This document shows, piece after piece, positions 54,957 to 64,000 of a stretch of 64,000 nt of DNA. The position numbers were made by a program, and so were the translations under genes. Origin of the DNA: JAFAMB01 sp963775805 (GTDB taxonomy: Bacteria > Verrucomicrobiota > Verrucomicrobiia > Chthoniobacterales > JAFAMB01); contig CAVZKG010000001.1 in the NCBI GenBank assembly GCA_963775805.1, positions 2,728,001 to 2,792,000 on the forward strand, in the 5' to 3' direction. Every line of letters starts with the position of its first letter. Positions within the stretch are counted from its first letter, which is position 1. The notes under the pieces are model-generated. The model searched no databases, was not told where the DNA came from, and was given only the letters and a program-made list of their open reading frames with translations.

Positions 54957-56384
54957 CTAGAGTTTCCATGAACTTAGCGACGTGATTTTAGCACGCACAC
55001 GGTGCGCCTTCTCTTTAGCCGCTCGGAATCGCGCACGTGCTCGCACCAGGCACTTGCTGATCTCCGACCTATAGTAACTCGGCTGCGTAACCGTTTTCCA
55101 CTTTCTCACCAAAAGGCGATCCCACTTCTGCGAGCGGCGCAAGGCCCTTAACAGTTTCGCGGGCGTAGAGTTTGAGCGCTTCGCGGTTGTGAATACGTCG
55201 TAAAGTTTGTTTACTTCAGCCTCGATGCTGAACATTCGCAAGCGCTCGTCACCCTTTGAAACAAGCTGATCCCGTATTGCAGAGTTCTCTGTCAATTGGA
55301 CCATTGCACCAGCGAGTTCCAGAGGCTTTTTTCCGTCTACACAAATCGCTGCGTCTCCGGCAACTTCAGGAACGCTGCCAGACTTGCTGCAGATAATCGG
55401 CTTTCGGAACCTCATTGCCTCGATTAATGGGATTCCAAACCCCTCGTACAATGAGGGGTAAATTAGTGCGGCCGCCCCTTCAAGAAACTGTGAGAAAACG
55501 GGACCGTCTACATAACCCGTGAACCGAACATTTTCGGATATACCCAAGGTCGTCGCCAAGTCCTGTATCTGTCGTGCTCTCGCATCTAAAGCGCCCGTCA
55601 ATAAAAGGTCCCATGGATCGGTAACAGTTTCTCGGTAGATGCGATAAGCAATCAGCAAAACTTCGTGATTCTTATGTATCCAAAAATTGGCTGGGTAAAT
55701 GAAATAGGCTCGCTCGGCCAGCCCTTTGAAACCGCTTTTCAATCGGTGTTCGATTGGAAGGTGCGTGAAAAAAACACGATCCTTATTGATTCGATAATAT
55801 TCGAGTAATCGATCAACCGTGTATTGAGAAATGCATTGGACGTAATCCACGTCCGCGAGGATATCTTTAAAGTACTCCTCCCTCCAAATTCGCTCCTGCT
55901 CAGGTATCGAGAACGGATAGTCGCGGTGTAGAAGATCCGTCACCATCGCAATCGTTGGAATACCCGGCGCAGATCGATTCGTGGGACCAAAAGGGCAATA
56001 GAAAACATCGATTCCGAGTTCGCTAAGGTTCGCAGGGCTGAATGCAGGGCAAACACTTAGATATGGACGCGTTGAATCCTGCGTCGGCCACGGGCAGTCG
56101 TGCGTAAATGCAACACAGACCAAGCTATCTCTAGCCCTAACCAAAAACTCGACTTCACTGTAAGTCGAGCTGTTGACCAACAAAGTAAACCTGACAGCAT
56201 CCCGAAAACGTTCTGCAAGCGCTTCCAGGAGAGCAAGAATCGCGGGCTTTATTCCACCATTACCCCCATGGGGTATCATCAAAGTCAGGTCAACGCATAT
56301 ATGGCAGCATTCATTTGCATTTTCTATCTGAATGCTTTTATACGGCCGCCAGACGGTCAGCAATCTTTCAGCGGTGCTTTTCAT
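54957..56384 (-). CDS. GT4 (GT-B) glycosyltransferase
   Basis: 475 residues. An N-terminal acceptor domain starts at about CVDLTLMIPHGGNGGIKP. The C-terminal donor domain has FIYPANFWIHKNHEVLL, VRFTGYVDG, and SLYEGFGIPLIEAM with the E-x7-E type pair, then SGSVPEVAGDAAI. The last ~60 residues are very basic. The start ATG overlaps the stop of the upstream GT4 gene (ATGA). It is likely one step in the glycan backbone. Confidence 0.85.
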   Translation of the reverse strand: MKSTAERLLTVWRPYKSIQIENANECCHICVDLTLMIPHGGNGGIKPAILALLEALAERFRDAVRFTLLVNSSTYSEVEFLVRARDSLVCVAFTHDCPWPTQDSTRPYLSVCPAFSPANLSELGIDVFYCPFGPTNRSAPGIPTIAMVTDLLHRDYPFSIPEQERIWREEYFKDILADVDYVQCISQYTVDRLLEYYRINKDRVFFTHLPIEHRLKSGFKGLAERAYFIYPANFWIHKNHEVLLIAYRIYRETVTDPWDLLLTGALDARARQIQDLATTLGISENVRFTGYVDGPVFSQFLEGAAALIYPSLYEGFGIPLIEAMRFRKPIICSKSGSVPEVAGDAAICVDGKKPLELAGAMVQLTENSAIRDQLVSKGDERLRMFSIEAEVNKLYDVFTTAKRSNSTPAKLLRALRRSQKWDRLLVRKWKTVTQPSYYRSEISKCLVRARARFRAAKEKAHRVRAKITSLSSWKL

Positions 56385-57517
56385 CTGTTCAACAGCACAT
56401 CATAAAGTTCCAAGACTTTACCGGCGGTCGCAGACCAACTCAAACTGTTTGCTTGCGCTAAGCTAGCATTAGAAACGGCCAGATAGTACGATCGATCGCG
56501 CTCCAGACGCAACATCGCTTCCGCAATTTCCGCTTCATCGTCGTCGCAATAAATGGCAGCCGATCCCCCGACCTCAGGAAGGCTGCTGTTTCTCCTGGTT
56601 ATAACCGGACAGGCTTGACTCATTGCCTCAGCAACGGGCAAACCAAACCCTTCATAATGACTGGGAAAAATCAACGCGAACGCGTCACTATAGAGCTCAC
56701 GAAGGCGCATATCTTCGACATAACCCTCATACTTTACGAGACCGCGCTGTTCCAATTCTTCAATACGTCTGCGCAAATCCTCGGATTTCCATCCTTTCCC
56801 GCCGGCGATTGTCAGCCGGCGCTTTACATCTGATTTGGCGAAATAATTTTCGAATGCGTTCAGAAGCCCCTGATAGTTTTTTCTGGGCTCAAGAGATCCA
56901 ACGGCCAACCAGTCACCGGTCGGTGCAGTGGATCGCGAGTGGACCGCTGGATCGAAACGCGATGCCAAAAGAGCGACACGATGCCTAAGGTCTTTTTCTT
57001 CCAACAGACCGGGAAAAATTCGCTCAAACTCATCCAAGGAACTTTGCGAAATAAAGACGAAACCGGCCGCCCTTTCAATTGCCTCCAGCACACCGCGCTG
57101 GCAAGCAAGGCGATTCTCTTCAGTTGTGTATTCGGGGTAAATCCAAAAACTTACGTCGTAGACGGTGTACACCAGTTTGGCCGAACCCACTAACGGCGCC
57201 TGGAAGCAATTGGCATGAACAATGTCAGGCCTCCCAGGCAATGTTTCGACACCCCCCGCGACCGACCGCCATAACCGCCAAGCTTCCTCCGGCGTCAAGG
57301 ACCTAAGCGGCTCCTGGACGTTATCGCTTTCAATGTGGGTCCCTTTTTGAGTGTCCCGATTAGTCCATTCGCCGAAGTGATGATACAGGAAAAATTCGTG
57401 ATGCGGTGCCAGCTTCACCATTTCTCTCACTAGCAGGTCCGCTACCCAGCCGCAGCCCGCTCGATCGTGACATGTTTGCGCTACGTCGAATCCAACCCTG
57501 ATGCTGTCCTTATGCAT
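56381..57517 (-). CDS. GT4 (GT-B) glycosyltransferase
   Basis: 378 residues. VGFDVAQTCHDRAGCGWVAD opens the protein, DIVHANCFQAP lies in the acceptor domain, and VGSLEPRKNYQGLLNAFE begins the donor domain. LIFPSHYEGFGLPVAEAMSQ carries the E-x7-E pair and SLPEVGGSAAIYCD the nucleotide end. It is the upstream partner of the overlapping GT4 gene and lies 6 bp after a GT2 gene on the same strand, so three transferases form one operon. Confidence 0.85.
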   Translation of the reverse strand: MHKDSIRVGFDVAQTCHDRAGCGWVADLLVREMVKLAPHHEFFLYHHFGEWTNRDTQKGTHIESDNVQEPLRSLTPEEAWRLWRSVAGGVETLPGRPDIVHANCFQAPLVGSAKLVYTVYDVSFWIYPEYTTEENRLACQRGVLEAIERAAGFVFISQSSLDEFERIFPGLLEEKDLRHRVALLASRFDPAVHSRSTAPTGDWLAVGSLEPRKNYQGLLNAFENYFAKSDVKRRLTIAGGKGWKSEDLRRRIEELEQRGLVKYEGYVEDMRLRELYSDAFALIFPSHYEGFGLPVAEAMSQACPVITRRNSSLPEVGGSAAIYCDDDEAEIAEAMLRLERDRSYYLAVSNASLAQANSLSWSATAGKVLELYDVLLNR

Positions 57518-57523
57518 CCGCTT

Positions 57524-58414
57524 TTATCTTTTTTTCCCAAATTCGTTGCGAATGGCATCACAAAACAAGCTATTCAATGTCTTGATCAAGTTCCACTCAA
57601 TGCCACGATTCCATCTCACGGAGGCGATGAGACATTCCTTGATCAGAGCACTCGCAAACCGGACTTTCTGGCTACGTGCCAACCCTCGATCGTCGGCCGC
57701 GGCATAAGCAAAGTTTAATATCCATCGCTGCGGCACCGTGCCGAGGCGATCTCTCAGGATATTGTTTATATCTTCATGACACGCGAGTCGCTTGGCTACT
57801 GTCTTTGCTTCCGCGTGTAATCGGGTAGCGGCCAACTTCTTTGGCAAATATCGAAACTTAGCGCCTGCCTTGCTCCACCGTAACCAAAGTTCGTAATCCA
57901 CGCAGTGCGGATAGCGCGTATCGAGTGCACCGAATTTTTCTATCGCACTTCGACGAAAGAAAGATGCCGGTTGACTGATGAAACAGTTGTCGCAAAAACG
58001 CTCCCAGCACCACGGCTCGGTGGGGTACTTTTCGATAAAGGCGCCATTTTCGTCAATATGATCTGCGTCGCCATAGACCACGTCAACGTCCAGATTCTTT
58101 TCGAAGAATTCTTGCACAACCAAAAGTGCTCCATCGTAGTAAATGTCGTCGGAATTCAGCCACCCGAGAATTTCGCCTCCGACCGATTTGAACCCCTTGT
58201 TGATCGCATCAGCGGTGCCTTTGTCAGGCTCTGAGATCCATCCAAGCTTTGAGTCAAAGCTCCGCAGCACATCGAGCGTTTCGTCGGTACTCCCGCCGTC
58301 GACGACTAAATATTGCAACTCAGGGATTTTCTGTGACAAAACGCTCTCAATCGTAGCGCGGATGTATCGCCCCTGATTGTAGGAAGGCGTCACGATCGAA
58401 ATAGACGCGTTCAT
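57524..58414 (-). CDS. GT2 family glycosyltransferase
   Basis: 296 residues. SISIVTPSYNQGRYIRATIES, VDGGSTDET, EPDKGTADAINKGF, WLNSDD (about residue 87) and HCVDYELWLRWSKAG show the same GT2 subgroup as at 25493 and 53867. The C terminus is basic and helical. It is the first gene of the three-transferase operon. Confidence 0.85.
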   Translation of the reverse strand: MNASISIVTPSYNQGRYIRATIESVLSQKIPELQYLVVDGGSTDETLDVLRSFDSKLGWISEPDKGTADAINKGFKSVGGEILGWLNSDDIYYDGALLVVQEFFEKNLDVDVVYGDADHIDENGAFIEKYPTEPWCWERFCDNCFISQPASFFRRSAIEKFGALDTRYPHCVDYELWLRWSKAGAKFRYLPKKLAATRLHAEAKTVAKRLACHEDINNILRDRLGTVPQRWILNFAYAAADDRGLARSQKVRFASALIKECLIASVRWNRGIEWNLIKTLNSLFCDAIRNEFGKKR

Positions 58415-58896
58415 ACCCGATCTCTCAAGAAACGATTAACCTTCTGGGTGGTACCACCTGCACGCTTGATGACCGGCAGAGGGCAAACGATTCGGGTTAA
58501 ATTGACGACGATTCTCATCCGATCTCTATGGGATGCCGGTCTCAAACTGCGAGTAGCAAAAAAATTCACCTCCGACCCTAAATGCAAAAAATCCAAGCGC
58601 ACGGCCCATCCTCAGTTTGACTTGACCGCAAAGACAAGAAAGAAGTCTCCTCGTTCTCGAGTAAAAAATCGATCAACTCCTCTTTGTAAAGCACTTTCTG
58701 CATGGCGCCCTGCGCGAATCGGCTTGATTCGCCTTTTGCCTATAAGGCACCTGACGGCTTTATAGAATCCGCTTTACAAGAAGGGGTTAAAGGGTTTTGT
58801 ACGCCTCTGTATTGGGTGCGATCCGTGCTAACCGAAACTGAATGTGAGACTTGCCACAGAAGACCGGTGCAAAGGAAGAACCTGGACAAACACTGA
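58415..58896. other. Divergent gap before the ABC exporter
   Basis: 482 bp between the GT2 operon and the exporter genes. Both promoters should lie here. The open frames in it are short, without motifs or codon bias, and I call none of them. Confidence 0.4.
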
Positions 58897-59739
58897 ATGA
58901 ACAGCGCGAAGCCCACATACATTGTCCAGTCTGACAAATTTCTGAGCAGCCGACCGAGCGAATTGTGGGCCTACCGCGAACTGTTTATCCTCCTCGTAAA
59001 GCGCGATTTCGTCGCCTCCTACAAGCAAACCGTGCTCGGTCCGCTCTGGTTTTTTGTTCAGCCGTTTATCGCCTCGATGGTCTTTGTCGTCGTCTTTGCT
59101 CAGATCGCTAGACTGCCGACAAGTGATCTCCCACCTTTGATCTACTACATGTCCGGGATAATCGTCTGGAGCTTCTTTGCGAATTGTCTCACCCAGGTTT
59201 GCTTCACCTTTCTCAGCAGCGGTGGATTGTTCCGAAAAATCTATTTTCCACGCCTGATTATCGCCTTGAGCCAGATCAGCATGAACCTTCTGAATTTCGT
59301 GGCACAACTCATCGTGCTGTTTGCGCTTATTGCGGTGTACGAACTGGCAGGTAGACGAATCGAATTGAGCGGGAGGATTTTTCTCCTTCCCATTATTCTC
59401 ATCGGGGTTGCGATGCTCGCGCTCGGTCTCGGGTGTCTCGTTGCGGCGGCGACCGTGAAGTACCGCGACTTGAACATGATCGTTGGATACACTGTTCAGC
59501 TCTGGATGTACGGCAGCCTCGTGATCTATCCGCGCTCCGCAGTGCCCGCAAATCTGCAATGGCTCCTGACAATCAATCCGATGGCGAGCCTCATTGAATG
59601 GTACCGGGCTTGTCTCTTCGGAAATGAGCACGGCCAGATTCAACCCGCGCTTATCGCGTTCGCTATGATTGTAGTCATACTGATTCTCGGCCTTTGGGCA
59701 TTTTCCCGAGCCGAAGGGACATTTACCGATTCCGTATAA
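58897..59739 (+). CDS. wzm: ABC-2 type polysaccharide export permease (Wzm)
   Basis: 280 residues. ELWAYRELFILLVKRDFVASYKQTVLGPLWFFVQP is the classical Wzm N-terminal amphipathic region (here shown by ELWAYRELFILLVKRDF). Six membrane helices follow, with FFANCLTQVCFTFL and VKYRDLNMIVGYTVQLWMYG between. It forms the channel for exporting undecaprenyl-linked O-antigen or other glycan across the inner membrane. Its TAA overlaps the ATG of the ATPase gene (TAATG). Confidence 0.9.
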   Translation: MNSAKPTYIVQSDKFLSSRPSELWAYRELFILLVKRDFVASYKQTVLGPLWFFVQPFIASMVFVVVFAQIARLPTSDLPPLIYYMSGIIVWSFFANCLTQVCFTFLSSGGLFRKIYFPRLIIALSQISMNLLNFVAQLIVLFALIAVYELAGRRIELSGRIFLLPIILIGVAMLALGLGCLVAAATVKYRDLNMIVGYTVQLWMYGSLVIYPRSAVPANLQWLLTINPMASLIEWYRACLFGNEHGQIQPALIAFAMIVVILILGLWAFSRAEGTFTDSV

Positions 59740-60977
59740 TGTCAGTCGTCATCGAGGCACAAGGCATCTCAAAACGCTTCTTCCTGGGCGAGCGCAACCA
59801 GCGAGCTTTCTTTGAAGATGTTGCCGCAAAAGTCGTGGGCGGCGTCAAGCGAATGATTCGCCCAGGCGAGGCAAGCGATCAAAATGCGATGCGCCGCCAT
59901 TTCTGGGCGCTTCGCGACGTCTCGTTTCAGGTGGAACAGGGCCAGACTTTGGCTGTGATTGGCGAAAACGGCGCTGGAAAATCGACGTTGTTGAAAGTCC
60001 TGTCACGCATCACACAGCCAACGAAAGGTTGGGCAAAAGTTTACGGCCGTCTCGCCAGCCTGCTGGAAGTCGGAACCGGTTTTCATCCTGAATTTTCCGG
60101 GCGCGACAACGTGTTCCTGAATGGAGCAATGCTCGGTTTGTCTCGAAAGGAAATTCGTAAACGATTCGATCGCATTGTTGATTTTTCCGGCCTGGAAGAA
60201 TTTATTGATGTCCCGGTCAAAAACTACTCTAGCGGGATGTACGTCCGGCTCGCATTTTCCGTCGCCGCCCATCTGAATCCGGAAATCATGATTCTCGATG
60301 AAGTGCTCGCCGTTGGTGATGCGGCGTTTCAAAAAAAGTGCTTTGATCGAATGTCGGAGATAATCGGAGAAGGGCACGCCGCGATTCTGGTAAGCCATGG
60401 CATGGGTAACATCCTGAAGATGAGCCAGATTTGTATGTGGCTGTCGCACGGGGAAGTTAAAATGTTTGGACCGACTGAAAAAGTCGTCCTGGCTTACGAG
60501 AAGCAGACGGCGAAATTGACACAGGTCGCGGTAACCGAACCGATTGCCCAGCTGCTGCATTGGTCGGTTGAAAGCAAGTTGGCGGACGGCCCGCACGCAA
60601 TTGTCTCAGGCGACGAGCGACTCACGCTTCGGTTTGAAATTCAACTCCTTGTTGAAGTCGCTAACGGAAAGATTGCCATTTCGGTCGCGGATTTTCAGGG
60701 ATTGGTGTTGTTCGCTCGCGAAATGCCGGTTCGACAACAGAAATCGGGCGTCATGTCCATCGTTCTAGAGCTTCCGACATTCCCTGTGCGGCCAGGGGAG
60801 TACATCCCGAGCTGCACAGTGACTGACGGTATTCACCCAGCTTTTACGGTCCACGGCACTCCGGAACTGAAGGTCTTGGCCGAAAACAGCGCCGCGGCTC
60901 CGCGGTACCACGGAGTTCTGAACCTCCCTGCGAAACTGTCTATCGAGAACCGGGAGGTGATCGATCTTCAGGTTTAG
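59739..60977 (+). CDS. wzt: ABC-type polysaccharide export ATPase with C-terminal glycan-binding domain (Wzt)
   Basis: 412 residues from the ATG overlapping the permease stop. Walker A is GENGAGKSTLLK, the signature motif is YSSGMYVRLAFSVA, and Walker B is EIMILDEVLAVGD, with the switch His in LVSHGMG. After residue ~265 comes a beta-sandwich domain (LTLRFEIQLLV, RPGEYIPSCTVTDG) as in Wzt proteins that recognise the capped non-reducing end of the glycan. Export of the chain made by the nearby transferases is therefore chain-end dependent. The stop overlaps that of the convergent gene. Confidence 0.9.
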   Translation: MSVVIEAQGISKRFFLGERNQRAFFEDVAAKVVGGVKRMIRPGEASDQNAMRRHFWALRDVSFQVEQGQTLAVIGENGAGKSTLLKVLSRITQPTKGWAKVYGRLASLLEVGTGFHPEFSGRDNVFLNGAMLGLSRKEIRKRFDRIVDFSGLEEFIDVPVKNYSSGMYVRLAFSVAAHLNPEIMILDEVLAVGDAAFQKKCFDRMSEIIGEGHAAILVSHGMGNILKMSQICMWLSHGEVKMFGPTEKVVLAYEKQTAKLTQVAVTEPIAQLLHWSVESKLADGPHAIVSGDERLTLRFEIQLLVEVANGKIAISVADFQGLVLFAREMPVRQQKSGVMSIVLELPTFPVRPGEYIPSCTVTDGIHPAFTVHGTPELKVLAENSAAAPRYHGVLNLPAKLSIENREVIDLQV

Positions 60978-62515
60978 CACTTGCGGTCACGCAACTCCGG
61001 CGCCCATTGCTCTATCAGCGCTTCAACCAGCAAATCAGCTGCAGGCTTTCGACTGATGCATGCTTTTAGAAAAATCGAAGCGCTATCCTTCGACCAAAGC
61101 ACAGCGGGATCTTCGTCGACCCACGAATCGAAGTCGGACGGAATGGGAGTGAAATTGGTTTTGTGGAGACCGAAGGTTTCGGCCACGTAATATGCGGCGT
61201 ACGCAGAGCATCGCTGTTCAAAGGTTTGTTCGACCGGATTCTCAAGGCTCTTCTCAATAAGATCGAAATAGCCCTCTTTGGAGTGCGCCACCTCAGCAAA
61301 GAGCATCTTCTCATAGTAAGCACTTGCGGCCAGGATAACGGGCTTACCGAAAAGGCTCCCTTCTATTCCAACCCGCGATGAATATGGGAGGACAACCCGG
61401 CAATTAGCGAGCAAATCATAGGTATTTACAGAGTCCTCAGCCCCTATGAATCGAATATTCGGGGCCGAAGTCTCGGAAATCCAGGAATAGTCTTCTTTCG
61501 ATCGATAGGCCGGTATTTTTTCACATGGATGCTGCCGAAATGCGATCCAGGTATCAGGACGGGATTTCGCCCAATTCACGAGCGCCTGCATCCATTCATT
61601 AACGCTGGGAAATAGCCTCTGACGGCACATTGCGGCCGTGTCGAGCCGGTAATTTAGCGGTACAACGATATCGGCTCGGTTTTGAGAACTCGTCTCCTCC
61701 TGCGGCTGCAGGTGGAAATCGTCCTCACCTTTGCGCCGGACGGATAGTCGCTCTTCAACCCATTTTTCGACTTTTCGCCGAATCAACTCATTCTGCGCGC
61801 ACTTGTTCGCCAGCATTTGCATACTGGAATTCAAATCGGGGAAATGAGCCGCCGGACCACCGTGTTGGAAACAAAGCAGCCCCGGCCCGGAGTCAAAGGT
61901 CGTCAAGCCAATCCCAAGAGTCTGGCATACGTCCCAATAGACCCCCGAAACCGACCACACTCCGCCCGGGACGAGAACCCAAGAATAACCCTTCCCAGCT
62001 ATGAATCCCTTTACGCGCCCCGCGTGAGCCCGCAGGCGCATCTCTTCTGCGGCAATCTCCGGATCGCTAAGTTGCGGTTCCCTACCGCGGTTTCGAGTGA
62101 TCGTCTCAAATGCGAGCATGGCTAACCGAGGAGATTCCGTCACCGTCGACTCCCCTGTGACACTCGACATAAAGATGGGGATTCCAAAAGTCGACTCAGC
62201 TGCTTCAAGGGCTAGTAGAATGGATCTTTCTTCGCTCGTTGGTTCACCGCTATCATTTGGCCAGACATCCCAGATAAACTCGATATCGAGACCGCGACTT
62301 CGAAGGCAGATTGCCCATTCAATCAAATAAAAGGGAACCGCCGTTTGCTGCCATGGTGAAACGAGCACCCCGACTTTGGCTCCGGAAGAGGGTGGCAATG
62401 AAACACGACGATGTTTCCGTATTCGCTCGCAATACCGCTCGACGAGATTCAGGAAAGGGTCGCCAGGGACTTGTCGATGAGGAGGACGAAGTAGCTTTTT
62501 TAGCAAAGAGAGCAT
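60974..62515 (-). CDS. Capsule-type polysaccharide glycosyltransferase-like protein
   Basis: 513 residues, no membrane segment. The middle and C-terminal parts look like a GT-B fold: GVLVSPWQQTAVPFYLIEWA, KGFIAGKGYSWVLVPGG, VVPLNYRLDTAA, TWIAFRQHPCEKIPAY and VLPYSSRVGIEGSLFGKPVI. HP and SSRVGxEGxxxGKPV are features of capsule synthesis transferases of the KpsC/KpsS-like group. The exact activity is unknown. It is convergent with wzt, the stop codons overlapping by a few bases, and 33 bp downstream of the GNAT gene. Confidence 0.6.
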   Translation of the reverse strand: MLSLLKKLLRPPHRQVPGDPFLNLVERYCERIRKHRRVSLPPSSGAKVGVLVSPWQQTAVPFYLIEWAICLRSRGLDIEFIWDVWPNDSGEPTSEERSILLALEAAESTFGIPIFMSSVTGESTVTESPRLAMLAFETITRNRGREPQLSDPEIAAEEMRLRAHAGRVKGFIAGKGYSWVLVPGGVWSVSGVYWDVCQTLGIGLTTFDSGPGLLCFQHGGPAAHFPDLNSSMQMLANKCAQNELIRRKVEKWVEERLSVRRKGEDDFHLQPQEETSSQNRADIVVPLNYRLDTAAMCRQRLFPSVNEWMQALVNWAKSRPDTWIAFRQHPCEKIPAYRSKEDYSWISETSAPNIRFIGAEDSVNTYDLLANCRVVLPYSSRVGIEGSLFGKPVILAASAYYEKMLFAEVAHSKEGYFDLIEKSLENPVEQTFEQRCSAYAAYYVAETFGLHKTNFTPIPSDFDSWVDEDPAVLWSKDSASIFLKACISRKPAADLLVEALIEQWAPELRDRKC

Positions 62516-62548
62516 TTGCGTGCCAGCAGGTGAAATTTTTGCGAAACC

Positions 62549-63142
62549 TCAGCCGCTAAAGATTGAAGCGGAGGACTCGAATTCCGGCGCGAGAATTCCG
62601 AAGATTCGATAGTTAAGTCGAGTCGTCCCATCGAGAAAACGTTCCCGCATGCAACCTTCCTCTTTCCATCCCAAGCGGAGCACGGCACGAATAAAACCAG
62701 GATTACAAGACATCGCTTCCACACGGTGCAAACCAAGTGCCTGAAAATAGTAACAGCACGCTCCGTGGATCGCCTGGGTCGCGTATCCTTTTCCCCACTG
62801 CGATTTCTCACCGATCAGAATTCGAACCTCTCCGTGAGATTCATCCAGATCAACCGGACCGAGTTGGAGGTTGCCGATGTGCTCGCGATTGATCTTCAGC
62901 GTGATCGCCATAATCTGGCTGGTCGACTGGAGGGATGAAAGAAATCGCAACGCGTCTTCCTCGCTCGTCCGAACAAATCGCCGGCGCGAATATCGATTCA
63001 CCTCGGCGTCATTCAACCACACAAGATAGCGAGCCGAAACATGTTCTCTCCGAAAAGGCACACAAATCAGGTCAGAGGACTCTAGACGAGCTAGATACGG
63101 AAAATCCTCGCGCCACTCGATATGAAGCGATTCCGTGCTCAT
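62549..63142 (-). CDS. GNAT N-acetyltransferase (RimJ/RimL type)
   Basis: 197 residues. LICVPFRREHVSARYLVWLN is the usual N terminus. IGNLQLGPVDLDESHGEVRILIG leads to the acetyl-CoA motif KSQWGKGYATQAIHGAC, then GLHRVEAMSCNPGFIRAVLRLGWKEEG. It probably N-acetylates an amino sugar precursor. It overlaps the next gene upstream by 4 bp, so the acetyl-type modifications are co-expressed. Confidence 0.85.
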   Translation of the reverse strand: MSTESLHIEWREDFPYLARLESSDLICVPFRREHVSARYLVWLNDAEVNRYSRRRFVRTSEEDALRFLSSLQSTSQIMAITLKINREHIGNLQLGPVDLDESHGEVRILIGEKSQWGKGYATQAIHGACCYYFQALGLHRVEAMSCNPGFIRAVLRLGWKEEGCMRERFLDGTTRLNYRIFGILAPEFESSASIFSG

Positions 63143-64000
63143 CGCGCCTCCCTTTGGGACCCCGGATAAAATAGTTTTTTGTAGGCGCTGAAATCGCGGT
63201 CCCAGGAAATTCCCAAGGCAATCGTCCTGGCCGGAACGCCAGCAACCAGAGACCGATCAGGAAAGGCGCGGTTGATCACGCTTCCGGATGCGGACATGGA
63301 TCCCGAGCCAAGCTCCGAGCCGGCAAGCAACTGTGAACCCCAGCCGATCCACACCCGATCGCCGAGGGCGATTTTTTTGGGAACCTTCGCCTCGGACTCT
63401 ACTATCAAATCATGCCCCGCCCCACTTGCCACAAAGACGTGCGACGAAAACATGCATTCTTTGCCGATCTCTATCGGCGCATAAGCGTAAAGATCAAGAT
63501 TCGGGCCGAAGGTGCTCTTTGCACCAATCCGAATTGCAGTGTAGCTGGCTGTATTAACGACCGTGCGCGGGCTGAAAATTACGCCATTACCGATATCTAC
63601 TGATGATCCAAGCGAGCAATTCAGGGTGATTTCCTGCGGCAAACTCGCTATTCCGCCCAGCGTGATGATCCCACCACGACCACAGCTGATCCGGCTATCG
63701 GAGGACAGAATGAGATCGTCGGAATTCAAAATGGCGTCTTCGGCGAGAAAAATTCCGGCGCTCCTGCCGCCCGGTGTTTTGCGAACGAGGATCTTGCCCA
63801 TGCTCCAGCACGCCCCGCTGCTCTGATGCAACTCGATATCAGGTGCCGCCTCTACTTCGTCCAGCGATCGCAGGATTCGGTAGTCTTCAAAGACTTGGCT
63901 ACCATCACCGAAAACCCGTGCGTCGAAGACATTTTCGCGCCAGCGCATTCCGTAGCCATCGAGCGTCAGCAAAGCCGGCCCGATGTCCCGGCAAAAGAGA
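63139..64000 (-). CDS. Left-handed beta-helix acyltransferase, 5' end off the window
   Basis: The open frame continues to the window edge (RDIGPALLTLDGYGMRW is readable upstream of the first listed TTG at 63972), so the true start is outside. Hexapeptide repeats are visible in LILSSDSRISCGRGGIITLGG, NCSLGSSVDIGNGVIFSPRT and GSELGSGSMSASGSV, and VAGVPARTIALG closes the domain, as in WbbJ/LbetaH acetyltransferases. It likely O-acetylates the surface glycan. It overlaps the GNAT gene by 4 bp (ATGA-type). Confidence 0.8.
   Translation of the reverse strand, partial: LFCRDIGPALLTLDGYGMRWRENVFDARVFGDGSQVFEDYRILRSLDEVEAAPDIELHQSSGACWSMGKILVRKTPGGRSAGIFLAEDAILNSDDLILSSDSRISCGRGGIITLGGIASLPQEITLNCSLGSSVDIGNGVIFSPRTVVNTASYTAIRIGAKSTFGPNLDLYAYAPIEIGKECMFSSHVFVASGAGHDLIVESEAKVPKKIALGDRVWIGWGSQLLAGSELGSGSMSASGSVINRAFPDRSLVAGVPARTIALGISWDRDFSAYKKLFYPGSQREAR

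Noticed and set aside
58828..59643. A 271-residue minus-strand open frame opposite the Wzm gene
   Set aside because: It lies antisense to a clear ABC permease and has a highly charged, motif-free translation.
60003..60596. A 197-residue minus-strand open frame inside wzt
   Set aside because: Antisense shadow of the Wzt ATPase domain, with no motif of its own.

Overview
The window looks like part of a chromosome of a soil-type Gram-negative bacterium. My best guess is Verrucomicrobiota, with Acidobacteriota as an alternative. This rests on the many non-coding repeats built from CACAGATT/AATCTGTG and CACCACGGAGGC-type words and on the gene content. It is an inference, because the window holds no rRNA or other marker gene.

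Region 1 (about 1-24,000) is a defence and mobile island. It opens with a 5'-truncated IS91-family transposase, a GNAT remnant and a DUF3626 gene broken by one in-frame TGA. A DNA methyltransferase (3187-4236) follows, then two overlapping TPR genes on the minus strand, one of them membrane-anchored, divergent from a large TPR-CHAT caspase-like protease (6261-8471). Next come an XRE regulator with its own promoter and palindrome, a PD-(D/E)XK RecB/Cas4-like nuclease split by a 4-base GTGA overlap, and the decayed but recognisable remains of a long prokaryotic Argonaute (9898-12264). Two more broken genes follow, one a HELAH metalloprotease-like protein. The island ends with a minus-strand operon: SNF2/DUF3883 helicase, DUF1156 DNA methyltransferase, and Swt1-HEPN/DUF499 ATPase. 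The first two are intact and the last is broken into five reading-frame pieces. Almost all frameshifts lie between 9.5 and 17.1 kb. A tRNA-Thr(UGU) gene at 24,003-24,075 marks the right edge.

Region 2 (24.4-64 kb) is a surface polysaccharide locus. It contains NAD-dependent sugar epimerases and dehydratases, five GT2 enzymes, two GT4 enzymes, two paralogous GT-C-like membrane proteins, a GtrA protein and two methyltransferases. It also has a GDP-D-glycero-D-manno-heptose set (HddA, HddC, GmhA-like, GmhB) with a transaldolase-like aldolase, a Wzm/Wzt ABC exporter, a capsule-type glycosyltransferase, a GNAT enzyme and a left-handed beta-helix acyltransferase that runs off the window end.

Embedded in region 2 is a repeat-rich segment. 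It has a ~740 bp inverted repeat (28,664-29,405), a 144-bp tandem array (31,537-32,460), a 157-bp tandem array (32,509-33,712), and three secreted proteins that share a six-repeat FG-GAP/VCBS-like C-terminal domain behind three different N-terminal modules (FN3, matrixin-type protease, S53 sedolisin). DNA just downstream of the first two copies resembles the 3' end of the transaldolase-like gene that sits intact beside the third copy, which suggests the direction of the duplication.
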